Shown here: positions 22,702 through 33,349 of the stretch, one piece after another
Position numbering within the stretch: the first letter of the stretch is position 1
Layout: every line of letters begins with the position of its first letter
NCBI RefSeq assembly: GCF_018294505.1
Contig: NC_057795.1
Coordinates: 525,207,184 to 525,271,183 of the forward strand
Source: Triticum aestivum
Lineage: Eukaryota > Streptophyta > Magnoliopsida > Poales > Poaceae
Direction of reading: 5' to 3'
DNA: 64,000 nucleotides
Position numbers and translations under genes: made by a program
Notes under the pieces: generated by a model
What the model saw: only the letters and a program-made list of their open reading frames with translations
Databases searched by the model: none
Told to the model about the DNA's origin: nothing

Positions 22702-23682
22702 TGATGAGGACATGACTACCTTGGATATGACCAAAAATATTGCATATATGCATATTTGTCAGGTGATTTCTAGTGCAAACTATTCAATAATCTATTTATG
22801 TTATCCAGAACAAAAATACTTCACACACTTTTGTGTTTTGTCTAATTGCAGGTGTATGGGACATTTGTACAATCCACATATGAAGATAAGGAAGAAAGAG
22901 ATGTTTATTTGCTGTCCAAAAAGTTCTCTCACGTCACTTTTGGCCCAAGAGAAGATAGAGTCCAAGTCTCTCACGTTCTGGATTCAGATTCGGACTGCAC
23001 AGACATACCTGACTCAAAACGCACACAAGTTTTTCATACGGACTCCGAATTGGGTGATTCTTTTTTTGTTGGAAACTAAATTTCGTGCACTTTCCAACCC
23101 AATTGGAATCACCTTCAAATTCGTCCGGAGCGTTGAGTTGTGGACGAAACAATCTGATGCTGCAGCAGAATCCGAGTCAAACTACAAGTCCAAAGGTGTT
23201 ACATCACCTCCACTTGGGCCCATTGGCCTTGTACGACCTAGATTTAGTTTTAGGCTGCCTTGGGACGTCCTCCCACCTCCTTGGCCGCCACCCCTTGCTC
23301 CTATATAAGTAGATCCATCTAGTAGCTTTTCCTTGGGATTTGTTTAGTTAAAAGTTAGCCATTGCAACTTCGTGTACTTCGTTTGTGTCCAACGACCAGA
23401 CCAAGACCGCTTACGGATCCCCACCATTATCAATACCTCATATATATTTGCAATATTCAGATTGCTTTATCATATTCTTGCTCGTTCTTCGATTGCTTGC
23501 AGGAATAGACCTTCGTGGTCAGGCTGACCGTGCTTCCGGCATCGTCAGTAACCTCAGGAGATTGGTTTAGTGATTGCTAAGGCGCAATGTCGTGCACGTT
23601 TGTAGTCGGATCGTCAAAGTCGTCTCCACCAAATCGATAGTTATCATCTCATCGAAAGATCGGGACACCCTCGCTTCTATCA
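22702..23682 (+). repeat. 5' LTR of the gag-only element (981 bp)
   Basis: TGATGAGG...TCTATCA. From 22712 to 23308 it holds a 198-codon open frame that is in phase with the Gag frame entering the 3' LTR. The frame ends just at the TATA-like 'ctatataagt'. Confidence 0.9.
23301..23310 (+). promoter_or_regulatory. TATA box of the gag-only element
   Basis: 'ctatataagt' at the transition from GC-rich to U5-like sequence in the LTR. Confidence 0.65.
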
Positions 23683-23684
23683 AG

Positions 23685-23700
23685 TGGTATCAGTTTTCAG
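23685..23700 (+). promoter_or_regulatory. Primer-binding site
   Basis: 'tggtatcag' two bases after the LTR matches the 3' end of initiator Met-tRNA. The following 'ttttcaggttgctcggtgag' also resembles the gag-pol element (minus strand, about 42846-42866). Confidence 0.75.
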
Positions 23701-24344
23701 GTTGCTCGGTGAGAATTTCCAGTTTTCCTAGATTAGATTTATTTTCTTACCTATTGTCCAAGAAAAAGCCACAAAAAAGAGTTAGATCTATTCATCCTTG
23801 GTCCAAGCCAGTCTGAGCCTTTGCAATTTTCTTTTCATTGCTTGCATAGTTGAATTATCGGTTGCATCGTCGTGTCGAGTTGCTGGTCTTAGTGTCTAGT
23901 TCGTTTAGAGTTTCGAGTTCTGTTCACATTAGTCACGCCACCGCTGCATCATTATCTCTTCCGCTGTCCACCACCCATCCATCAATTTCCACCACGTGCT
24001 ACCCACCATTCATTGTCATAATAATAGTTGAGATCGTTCACATCTTCACTTGATCCAATCTGCATCTTATCTAGTTTGTTTTGGAAAGAGGGAGAAAAAA
24101 AAGAGAGAAAAAAAAGGAAAAAAAAGTTCGAGAAAAAAAAGGAGAGAAAGAAAAAAAAGTGTGAGGAAAAAAAAGAGAGAAGAAAAAAAAACAAAAAAAT
24201 CGGCACAAACTTTTTCAGAGGAAAGTTGGAGACAAAGTTGTTGATATATCCTGCTGGGCTGTTGTTTCACCTCATTATCTTCACTGCTGTTGTGATCTTC
24301 ACTTATATCTTGCTGTCAAGAGCTACTTAGTATCCTTCATTGAT

Positions 24345-24640
24345 GCTAGTTGTGCTACGCCGTGACCTCATTAGTGTTCTAGGCTCGCGTCTCTAGTTCG
24401 GTCTAGCCTAGGACCAGCACAGTACCGTCGTTGAGCGTTTATTCAACATTGCATCTTTGAATTGATTATTGCTAATCTTTTGCTACCATATATAGCCAAC
24501 CCAGCTCCACATATTTCTACACCGTGTATACGTACGCTCCCCTGGCAATCGCTTTACTCAATATTCGGAGTTACTTGACACCGCTGGTTGCCGATCACCG
24601 CCTGCTGCATGGTAAGAACTTGTAAGACATTGATATTTGC
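24345..24640 (+). promoter_or_regulatory. Conserved 5' leader block, candidate packaging region
   Basis: This untranslated stretch before Gag is clearly alike (by eye well over 70%) to the leader of gag-pol copy 1 on the minus strand (about 42040 down to 41760). Shared words include 'gcctaggaccagcacagtac', 'gttgagcgtttattcaac' and 'ttgccgatcaccgcctgctg'. An A-rich tract precedes it in both (24087-24200 here, about 42055-42120 there). Conservation without coding sense suggests RNA packaging or dimerisation (inference). Confidence 0.6.
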
Positions 24641-24720
24641 TTTACTGTGAGCGTTTTACCACCACATCCTAGTAGTTATAGGAACATTATTTTTGGGTTT
24701 TGTTTCTTGCTCTACTAATC

Positions 24721-26270
24721 ATGACAGGATCCAGAGTCAATTCATGGGCTTTGTCGATCGCGGGAGACGTGCCACCACCTTTGCAAATACCACAACCGTC
24801 ACGAGAGGTGCACAAACATCCAAATGCACATGATCAGGTTAATGTATCTATACCACCATTTAATGGCCGTTTTAAACCTGCTTTATATATTGAATGGGAG
24901 TTCGACATAAAAAATATATTTGCTTCCCATAATTTTGATGAACATAAAAAGGTTAAGGTTGCGGTTGGTTCTTTCACTGGTTATGCTTTGGTTTGGTGGA
25001 GTGAATATTGTCGGTTACACCCTGATTATATACCTACTACTTGGGATGATTTGAAGCTTGCCATGCGACATCCTTTCGTCCCTGCTTATTATACTCGTGA
25101 CATGATTAAGAAGTTGCAACACTTAAAACAAGGTAGTGAAACTGTAACAAAATATTATGATGATTTACAAACTACCTTGTTGCATTCCTCTTTAGAAGAA
25201 AGTGAAGATGATTTTATGGATAGATTTTGGGGAGGATTAAACCGTGATATTCAAGAGATACTAATTCATGAAGAGTGTTATCCTATGGACCATTTGTTTC
25301 ATCTTGCTTGCAAAGCTGAACAGGAAATAAAACGACGTGTTGGCCACGAGGAGAACAAGCGCACGGTGCACATTCCAAGAGTTGATATGATTGTTCCTTC
25401 AACTACTAGGCATACTATGACAACCACATCCGTTGTTGTCAGGACTACATCACCTCCACCATGTGATACATCGCCCCCGAGAGTGGCTACATCATCTCAG
25501 TTGATCATAAGAGGTAATGACAAAGGTACTGATCTTCCATCTCAACATGAGAATGATGAATGCCTTGTCAATTTGAATGCACCACCTGATGAGCTACCCA
25601 CTACTTTGATCACACCACCTAGTTTAGAGGACTACGTTGATAATTTGACTTTGCCATGTGATCAAACAACTGAAATACCAACAATTTTGAGTGCACCCAT
25701 TGAATTAACTATTGATGCAAAAGAACCAATGTTTAATCATTTTGATATGACCTCTAATCTTGGTGATGATTCTGTGTTGAATGACTTATTACATGTTTGC
25801 TTATTTAAGCATGTTGTAGCATGTAAATTTGATGCAAGTAAGGTTTATTCACCAATGTTGGGATGGTTTAATGATGAACATTGTCAATCTTTTGAAATGA
25901 ATAAGAGCTTCACTTATATGTGCAAACTGAGTTGCAATATTTTCATGCCTTCTACTTCTTGTGCTAATTTTTTGGCTTTAGATTTTATGAACAATGCAAG
26001 TTACTCATCTATTCATGTGTCATATATGCAAAAATCAAGGGAAGTGAAAATGGATGACATATACATATACAACATGTACACCTTGTCTCTTTTGTTAGCC
26101 ACATTTCAGATTAAGCAACGCCGAGGACGGCTTTATTTTCAAGAAGGGGAGGATGATGAGGACATGACTACCTTGGATATGACCAAAAATATTGCATATA
26201 TGCATATTTGTCAGGTGATTTCTAGTGCAAACTATTCAATAATCTATTTATGTTATCCAGAACAAAAATA
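24721..26270 (+). CDS. gag: Gag-like protein of the gag-only element, runs into the 3' LTR
   Basis: ATG 24721 starts 'MTGSRVNSWALS'. Residues about 40-215 form a retrotransposon Gag core ('ALVWWSEYCRLH', 'MIKKLQHLKQGSETVTKYY', '[16 protein letters not shown]') homologous to Gag of the CRM-like gag-pol copies. The zinc knuckle of that Gag is absent. Instead there is a Thr/Pro-rich linker, then a C-terminal domain of about 150 residues of unknown function ('YTMCKLSCNIF'-like Cys-rich part, 'MDDIYIYNMYTLSLLLATFQ'), ending '[14 protein letters not shown]', where the frame crosses the polypurine tract into the LTR. The known stretch is 517 codons; in the 5' LTR copy the same frame stays open for about 200 more. 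The end is hidden in the gap. Confidence 0.8.
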
Positions 26271-27135
26271 NNNNNNNNNNNNNNNNNNNNNNNNNNNNNN
26301 NNNNNNNNNNNNNNNNNNNNNNNNNNNNNNNNNNNNNNNNNNNNNNNNNNNNNNNNNNNNNNNNNNNNNNNNNNNNNNNNNNNNNNNNNNNNNNNNNNNN
26401 NNNNNNNNNNNNNNNNNNNNNNNNNNNNNNNNNNNNNNNNNNNNNNNNNNNNNNNNNNNNNNNNNNNNNNNNNNNNNNNNNNNNNNNNNNNNNNNNNNNN
26501 NNNNNNNNNNNNNNNNNNNNNNNNNNNNNNNNNNNNNNNNNNNNNNNNNNNNNNNNNNNNNNNNNNNNNNNNNNNNNNNNNNNNNNNNNNNNNNNNNNNN
26601 NNNNNNNNNNNNNNNNNNNNNNNNNNNNNNNNNNNNNNNNNNNNNNNNNNNNNNNNNNNNNNNNNNNNNNNNNNNNNNNNNNNNNNNNNNNNNNNNNNNN
26701 NNNNNNNNNNNNNNNNNNNNNNNNNNNNNNNNNNNNNNNNNNNNNNNNNNNNNNNNNNNNNNNNNNNNNNNNNNNNNNNNNNNNNNNNNNNNNNNNNNNN
26801 NNNNNNNNNNNNNNNNNNNNNNNNNNNNNNNNNNNNNNNNNNNNNNNNNNNNNNNNNNNNNNNNNNNNNNNNNNNNNNNNNNNNNNNNNNNNNNNNNNNN
26901 NNNNNNNNNNNNNNNNNNNNNNNNNNNNNNNNNNNNNNNNNNNNNNNNNNNNNNNNNNNNNNNNNNNNNNNNNNNNNNNNNNNNNNNNNNNNNNNNNNNN
27001 NNNNNNNNNNNNNNNNNNNNNNNNNNNNNNNNNNNNNNNNNNNNNNNNNNNNNNNNNNNNNNNNNNNNNNNNNNNNNNNNNNNNNNNNNNNNNNNNNNNN
27101 NNNNNNNNNNNNNNNNNNNNNNNNNNNNNNNNNNN
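26154..27135 (+). repeat. 3' LTR of the gag-only element, mostly unsequenced
   Basis: Bases 26154-26270 equal the start of the 5' LTR exactly. Given a 981-bp LTR, the end is expected at 27134, which agrees with the gap end at 27135. Confidence 0.8.
26271..27135. other. Assembly gap (865 N)
   Basis: Unknown bases; very likely the rest of the 3' LTR (864 bases expected) plus any target duplication. Confidence 1.
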
Positions 27136-27428
27136 GCTCCAGCACCGACAACCTTCTCCCCCAAAAATCAAGCCCCCCAAAACCCCCACCTTCCAAACTC
27201 CACCATGGCTGAACGCGAACCGCGCAGCATCCATATGAACCATGATTGGAGCAATCTCCCCAGTGACATCCTCGACCTCTGTTGTTCGTGTATGGATATG
27301 TTGAGCGCCCTGCTGCTAGCTGCATGCTCGAGGAACATGCACACGGCCATCATCGAAGCGAGGCCTAAGCTTTTCAAGACACCCTGCTTGCTGCTATCTG
27401 GTCTTGTGAGATTGGCTCACCATGATAC

Positions 27429-27502
27429 GGCGGCGTACATGATGCCTCTCGACTTCAATCCGATCTCCATAAGCCGAAACTTCTTTGCAGGTATGTAGTG
27501 GG
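27429..27502 (+). repeat. Duplicated exon segment, copy 1 (partner 28426-28499)
   Basis: 'cggcgtacatgatgcctctc...ggtatgtagtggg' corresponds to 'cgccgtacatcatttccctc...ggtatgtactggg' at 28426-28499, about 80% alike. With the solo LTR removed, the two would lie side by side in the pseudogene. Confidence 0.7.
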
Positions 27503-28420
27503 TGATAGAGGCAAAGGTGTCCCGTCTTTCGATGAGATGATGGATATCTCTTTGGTGGAAGTCGACTTTGACGATCCGACTACGAACGTGCGAGGACGTC
27601 GCGCCTTAGCAATCGCTAAACCAACTCCGAGAGGTTATTGACCACGCCGGAGCACGATCAACCTGACCACGAGGGTCTGTTTCCTGCGAGCAAATGAAGA
27701 ACAAGCAAGAAACTAAGATTGCAACCTGGATATTGCGAATATAAGATGAAAGCTTTATAGATCAAGGTGGGGTTCTGTGACGCCTTTGTCTGGTCGTTGA
27801 ACACAAACGAAGTACGCGAAGTTGCAGCTATGGCGAACTTTTAATCTAAACAAAACCCAAAGTCTAAACGGTGCCCTAAGGGCTGTATATATGGAGGAAG
27901 AGAGGGGGAATTTCGTGGCCCTTGGTGGAGGGGTCCGAAATCAACCCTATCTCTTGTTTCCCCACACATACGGACTCTAAAAATAGCCTATACTTATGTA
28001 TTTCGAAATTACATGGGCCTGGCCCAACAAAAAGGTGACGCAGCACCTATAATAGCCTCGGGACGAAATTTATGAAGTGGCATCTTGTATATTTCGTCCA
28101 TGGCTTCATGCACCCATTATGGTGGCTTCAAAGTCCTGAAATCATCACTTGTAACTCCATTCTTGTTCCCCTTGCGCATGCCATCATCTCCATGCTTGTT
28201 CTTGCTCCAATGTTCATCCTTCTCCAAGCTAGGCCCTTCATTTGTAAGCAAAACAAATGTATCCAATTTAGGCAACATCATATTCTCATGAACAATAGAA
28301 TCATTACCAAGAAACGAAAGTACCTGATAATTTAATTGGCGTGCGCGAGCTCTAGTAATTGGTGCCATATATGTAGCAGTAGGGGCTGTGGGTGTAACAA
28401 TGGTATTGATGTCCTCATCA
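27503..28420 (-). mobile_element. Solo LTR of the CRM-like family, copy A (918 bp)
   Basis: Starts TGATAGAGG and ends TCCTCATCA on the plus strand, flanked by the exact 5-bp duplication gtggg (27498-27502, 28421-28425). No internal region, so it arose by recombination between the LTRs of a full element. It carries the pol C-terminal coding tail and a TATA-like CATATATACAG on the minus strand (near 27885-27895). Confidence 0.95.
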
Positions 28421-28916
28421 GTGGGTCGCCGTACATCATTTCCCTCGACTTCGATCCAATCACCATCGCCCAAAACTTCTTGGCAGGTATGTACTGGGTC
28501 GTCATGAACTCCCACTAGATGGCTGCCTTTAGAGAAGACGGTAAAAAGTTGGTGCTCGTGAACTTCCAGACCTCCCATGATATTATCCTTCCTCCGTTGG
28601 ATTATATAGAGTTTTACCATGGCGGTCCAAGTCATCTAGATTACCATGTCAGTTGGACGGACCTTGTTTTGCAGAAGATTGTAATCTACCAAGTGCCCAC
28701 ACGACATGCGAATTACGTAGACTTCAAGCTAATTGCCTTCTTCGACCGCGGACTCGCCTATCTTTACGCGAGTGCCTTCTTTAGTTGGAGACAACTCAAC
28801 TTGAAGTGGATCATCGTCAAAGCTGATACACACTTCTGTGATGCTATTGAACACAATGGCATCATCTACGCGATCGACAAAGCAGATGGCACCACGTATT
28901 GCTAGGACGGCGCGTG

Positions 28917-29719
28917 TAAGTTGTTTCTGTCTCATGTTAATGATGACGCCATGACACTGTTTGAACTTTTTGTGATGATTGGCATATCCCTGTTTGAGCA
29001 GAATTTGAGTAGAACTATGGCATGTATTAGAGATGCCGTAAATCAGCTATATTTGGAATGAGTTAATTCATGCGATTGTGACCATGTCATTACAACCAAT
29101 TTGTACCCTGAATAATCAAATGGTTGGGAATATATGTATATTATCCTTATTTTACAGTAATCTATATACTACTACTAAATATGAGTGTGTATCAATGGCC
29201 ATGTTAGTTTCCTCATTTTCATGATGTATAAACATGCACCAAACTATTGGTTTCATCTAACCATACATTAGGGAAGTAAATGTGCATATGGAGAACTCTA
29301 TATTTGGAAGTAGTGAAATCATGTAATGCTTACCATGTGTACATACCTATATTCGCCCTTCAGCAATCAATGGCTAGAATAATATCCTCACAAAAAATTT
29401 GCCCACGGAACACGAGTATATAACAATGCATGGTCTGTTAGTTACCTTGAAGAATTTGTTTGTGAGGACAAAACATGATTACATAACATGCATGACATGG
29501 TAGTTTCCTGTGAAGAATCGATTGCGAGATAACATGAGTATAACCATGCATGTCACTTCTATATTTTCGAACCCAGTATACATTTCCCTGTATTTTCCTG
29601 CCAGTTCCAACAGGGACATATCAATGTTGTTTCTTGCATTATCCTACTCATACTCTGAACAATGCTGATCTTACATTAACAATGCCTGTCCTTTTTGATA
29701 TGATTCAGTGTCCCTACAG
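28917..29719 (+). other. Probable intron of the DUF295 pseudogene
   Basis: AT-rich, no coding signal, bounded by a GTAAGT-like donor at about 28917 and 'gattcag'/'ctacag' acceptors at 29708/29719. Confidence 0.5.
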
Positions 29720-30219
29720 TTATTGCCCTTTGTAATCACACCAGCTTTGCCAAAAACAGGGAAGCACAACTGGTTCCTCGCTCGATCAGACGACGGAAAA
29801 AGACTGATGATCATTCGGACACATGAGTCGGAAAAGTTATATTGCAAAAACCTCACTGTATACAAACACCGTGAAATACGTGAGTATCCAAATGGTGGCT
29901 GTTACGTCTATGAGTAGGATATCAGCATGTTGGGGCCTTCAAGATTTTTTAGTTGGAGGCGGGTAAACAGCCTTGGTTCACATTCTCTGTTTCTCGGACT
30001 CAATTATCCGGTTAACCAGGAGATCACCATTGGCAAGGACCTTGCTGGTAGAGAGGCTCTATTTGCTCTGGAAAACTATGTCTACACGGCGAGCCCTAGG
30101 AGTTCGGGAGCAAACTCCCCTGATTGTCAATGATACAGCCTGCAGCCAAAAGAAGGTGAGAATGACAAAGGCATCCAGATTAACTTTGATCCTTGGATGT
30201 CTCAATTACGACAGGCAGT

Positions 30220-31136
30220 TGATAGAGGTGGAGGTGTCCCGTCTTTCGATGAGATGATGGATTTCTCTTTGGTGGAAGTCGACTTTGACGATCCGACTAC
30301 GAACGTGCGAGGACGTCGCGCCTTAGCAATCGCTAAACCAACTCCGAGAGGTTATTGACCACGCCGGAGCACGATCAACCTGACCACGAGGGTCTGTTTC
30401 CTGTGAGCAAACGAAGAACAAGCAAGAAACTGAGATTGCAATCTGGATATTGTGAATATAAGATGAAAGCTTTGTTGATCAAGGTGGGGTTCTGTGACGC
30501 CTTTGTCTGGTCGTTGAACACAAACGAAGTACGCGAAGTTGCAGCTATGGCGAACTTTTAATCTAAACAAAACCCAAAGTCTAAACGATGCCCTAAGGGC
30601 TGTATATATGGAGGAAGAGGGGGGAATTTCGTGGCCCTTGGTGGAGGGGTCCGAAATCAACCCTATCTCTTGTTTCCCCACACATACGGACTCTAAAAAT
30701 AGCCTATACTTATGTATTTCGAAATTACATGGGCCTGGCCCAATAATAAGGTGACGCAGCACCTAAAATAGCCTCGGGACGAAATTTATGAAGTGGCATC
30801 TTGTATATTTCGTCCAAGGCTTCATGCACCCATTATGGTGGCTTCAAAGTCCTGAAATCATCACTTGTAACTCCGTTCTTGTTCCCCTTGCGCATGCCAT
30901 CATCTTCATGCTTGTTCTTGCTCCAATGTTCATCCTTCTCCAAGCTAGGCCCTTCATTTGTAAGCAAAACAAATGTATCCAATTTAGGCAGCATCATATT
31001 CTCATGAACATTAGAATCATTACCAAGAAACGAAAGTACCTGGTAATTTAGTTGGCGTGCGCGAGCTCTAGTAATTGGTCCAGTATGTATAGCAGCAGGG
31101 CCTGTGGGTGTAACAATGGTATTGATGTCCTCATCA
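30220..31136 (-). mobile_element. Solo LTR of the CRM-like family, copy B (917 bp)
   Basis: Same LTR as copy A, flanked by the exact duplication gcagt (30215-30219, 31137-31141). It sits in the last coding stretch of the DUF295 pseudogene, eleven codons before its stop. Confidence 0.95.
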
Positions 31137-31166
31137 GCAGTGATGTGGTTCAACCCTTCAGGTTGA

Positions 31167-31995
31167 TAGGTAACTGGGCTGTTGCATCGAAAGGGTGGAG
31201 TACTGGTGTCTCCGGATCACTGGTCGCTGAAGCGGGGCTGCAAATTATGAAGGTGTTGGATCATCGCTTCAAATGACTTTGTTGTCTTTGCTGCTGGTTC
31301 TGGATGGGTAGTTCTTTCTTTTGCTATGCATATTCCTTGTCATTTGGTCATCCTCGTCTATGTCACTCTTACTATGTAATAGTTCCTTCTGTTTAGAATG
31401 CCATTCTCGTCTGGATCACGAGAGTCTGAGCGCTGCAGATGGGTGCGTTTTGGTGGTGTAGCAAGACTTCTTATGAACTAGCATGTCTTGTTGTTTATGT
31501 CAGTAGTAGTCACTAGTCAGTGTTTGAATGTTGTATATATCGTTGTTTCGAACTGTTTATTGTCTCGAACTACTTGTGGGCTAAATGAGGGCATCACCAT
31601 TCTCCAGTGTTCAGAGTATATCTCCTTTTTTCAAGTTATATAATTTGAGCTGAGTGTCTTTTCGATGATGTACACTTGTTTGGGCCAGTGAGGTGTCGTT
31701 GAATATGGGCCGAGTAGTAACGCAATGCCAAACAGGTCAATTATGACTCTCAGTCCGGGCTCTCGAAAGATCCTCAAAAAAAGGTCGGGCTCTCCAAAAA
31801 ATAAAGAATAAGGACTCTTAGGCCGACATGTGGGCACCACCGGTGTTTTCGTGCGCTTGCGCGCCGAGAGCATATTGGCGCGTGCTCGAAATTCATGCTA
31901 CCTTTTCATCCCCAGTCTCCCGCCCCTCCCCCACCTCTGGAATCTCAATTCCTACTCCTGTACTCCCTGTACTCCCTGTACTCAAGCGCACTATC
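31167..31995. other. Non-coding stretch between two pseudogenes
   Basis: The first part looks like a 3' UTR of the DUF295 gene. From 31675 'tgtttgggccagtgaggtgt' has a diverged relative at 33487. No gene seen. Confidence 0.4.
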
Positions 31996-32873
31996 ATGTC
32001 GCCGATCAACGCGGATCTCCGAGCAAGAGATCCTGAGGTCCGTCCTGCCTTCGGTCGCTGCGTGCTGTCGCTCAACAGTGGCATGGCGGCGCTTGACGAC
32101 CAGTTTGCCGGCAAAGTGCTGATGGTAACCATCAACGGCGGCCGGCCTCCCATCTCGCCGGACGACCTTGTCAAAGCTCTTGGTATTGCGCACGGCATCC
32201 AAATAAGTGACTTGCTCATCGAAGCCTCTCCACCACCCGATGATTTCTTCGTCAGGTTCTGGACAACTTTCGACTGCAGTTGTGTGTTTGAATCTTCCCG
32301 GCGTTTGTTCTGCGATGGCGCGCTGGTGAGCTTTGATCGGTGGCACCCAGGATGAGGCTCGGTGCCCTCTGAGCTTGAGTTTTTGAAAAAGCTTACCTTC
32401 CACGGCATGCCACGACGTGCTTGGAACAGTGACTCCATGAACGAGCTTATCAACGACCTTGGAGGTGAGCTCGTAAGTATGTTTGTTCCTCCAGACAGCT
32501 GGGCTCTGACGGTTATGGCATGAATGAATAAGCCGTCCACCATACCGAAGGTGATTGGTGTTGAGATACCAGTGCGGAACCGGGGTTGTACTATTCATCG
32601 CCACCAAGGCCGTCGCGGACCACATTAGGGATCTACATGTATCGAGTGTTCGTGCATGTTGAAGAAGTGGTCAATTCATCAATCGCAGTCATGTCGCCGC
32701 CGCTGGTGCCAGGGTCCGTTGACGACGTCCATTACAGGAGTCAACGACAGACTTTCCCCGTGTTGCTCGGAACGATGGATGGCACAGGGCCTACTCCATC
32801 GCGTGGCATAGGCCACTGCTTTTTGGGAGAAGAGGCAGGGCTGGCTGCCTGGATGTGCTCTAATTTGAGGTAA
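31996..32873 (+). pseudogene. DUF4283-like gene fragment
   Basis: ATG 31996 opens 119 codons ('MSPINADLRARDPEVRP') with 'ISPDDLVKALGIAHG...FFVRFWTTFDCSCVFES', the layout of the DUF4283 domain of grass retroelement-derived, often zinc-knuckle, proteins. A TGA at 32353 interrupts it. The same frame goes on ('ELEFLKKLTFHGMPRRAWN', 'VIGVEIPVRNRG') through another TGA at 32521 to about 32580, and then a shifted frame (32586-32873) holds 'YRVFVHVEEVVNSSI'. No zinc knuckle is seen before the end. The family assignment rests on motif memory. Such proteins are presumed nucleic-acid-binding, of unknown role. Confidence 0.5.
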
Positions 32874-32876
32874 CAA

Positions 32877-33315
32877 CTGAATCTTGTCAGATACTAGTTA
32901 AATCCGAGCTATGGGTGTGAAGCACTGATATGCCAGTACATTTGATTGTGACCTGTTCTAATTTTGTACCTGGACTTTTTTTAGAAAGGGTTGTACGTCA
33001 ACTTAATGTGCTAGTGGAACTTATTGTGTTATCTGTCTGTTTTCTTTGCACAGCATTCAAGATATTTCCCCATCATTGATAAAGACGATGAACCGTTATG
33101 TATGACTTCGTTGGTTTCAACATAGCCCTACCCATAGCGATCCACTGCTTCCATCCTGATTGTGCCGCCTGCGTGAAATTTTTGTATGCAAGTTCAGTGT
33201 GCTATGATGTTCTATATGATTGTGTCAACTATATAAGGTTTTACTGAGCATCAGCAATGCATATGGATGAAAGATGTATTTACGAGCATCGACCAATGGG
33301 TCTCTCTCTCTCTCC

Positions 33316-33349
<34 letters not shown>

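Larger units (their letters stand above)
22702..27135 (+). mobile_element. Gag-only, non-autonomous CRM-like LTR retrotransposon
   Basis: 5' LTR 22702-23682, primer site 23685, A-rich leader, one Gag-type frame from 24721, a polypurine tract 'aagaaggggagga' (26141-26153) and a 3' LTR from 26154 that runs into an assembly gap. No protease, RT or integrase. The first 117 bases of the two LTRs are identical, so the insertion is young. LTR ends ('...tctatca ag tggtatcag'), leader and Gag resemble those of the gag-pol elements at 35938 and 45201, so enzymes of that family are the likely helpers (inference). It resembles the non-autonomous CRM relatives described in other grasses. Confidence 0.85.
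27205..31166 (+). pseudogene. F-box/DUF295 gene, broken by solo LTRs and stops
   Basis: ATG 27205 opens an F-box-like start ('WSNLPSDILDLCC...MLSALLLAACSRNM'). Related sequence continues after the first solo LTR with 'HDIILPPLDYIEFYHGG', 'LQKIVIYQVPT' and 'HFCDAIEHNGIIYAIDKADG', to a GTAAGT donor at about 28915. After an intron-like stretch to about 29719, 'KTGKHNWFLARSDDGKRLMI' and 'SLGSHSLFLGLNYPV' follow. The C-terminus 'MWFNPSG' with stop at 31164-31166 lies beyond the second solo LTR. In-frame stops lie at about 27496, 28516, 28903, 29915 and 30131. F-box proteins pick targets for SCF ubiquitin ligases; DUF295 is of unknown role. Part of the exon is duplicated around the first LTR. Confidence 0.75.

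Noticed and set aside
24028..24330. Lysine-rich open frames
   Set aside because: They are translations of the A-rich leader tract of the gag-only element.
24700..27498. A 932-codon open frame joining Gag and an F-box-like C-terminus
   Set aside because: It reads through 865 unknown bases. The Gag part belongs to the retroelement and the F-box part to a separate gene with its own ATG at 27205.
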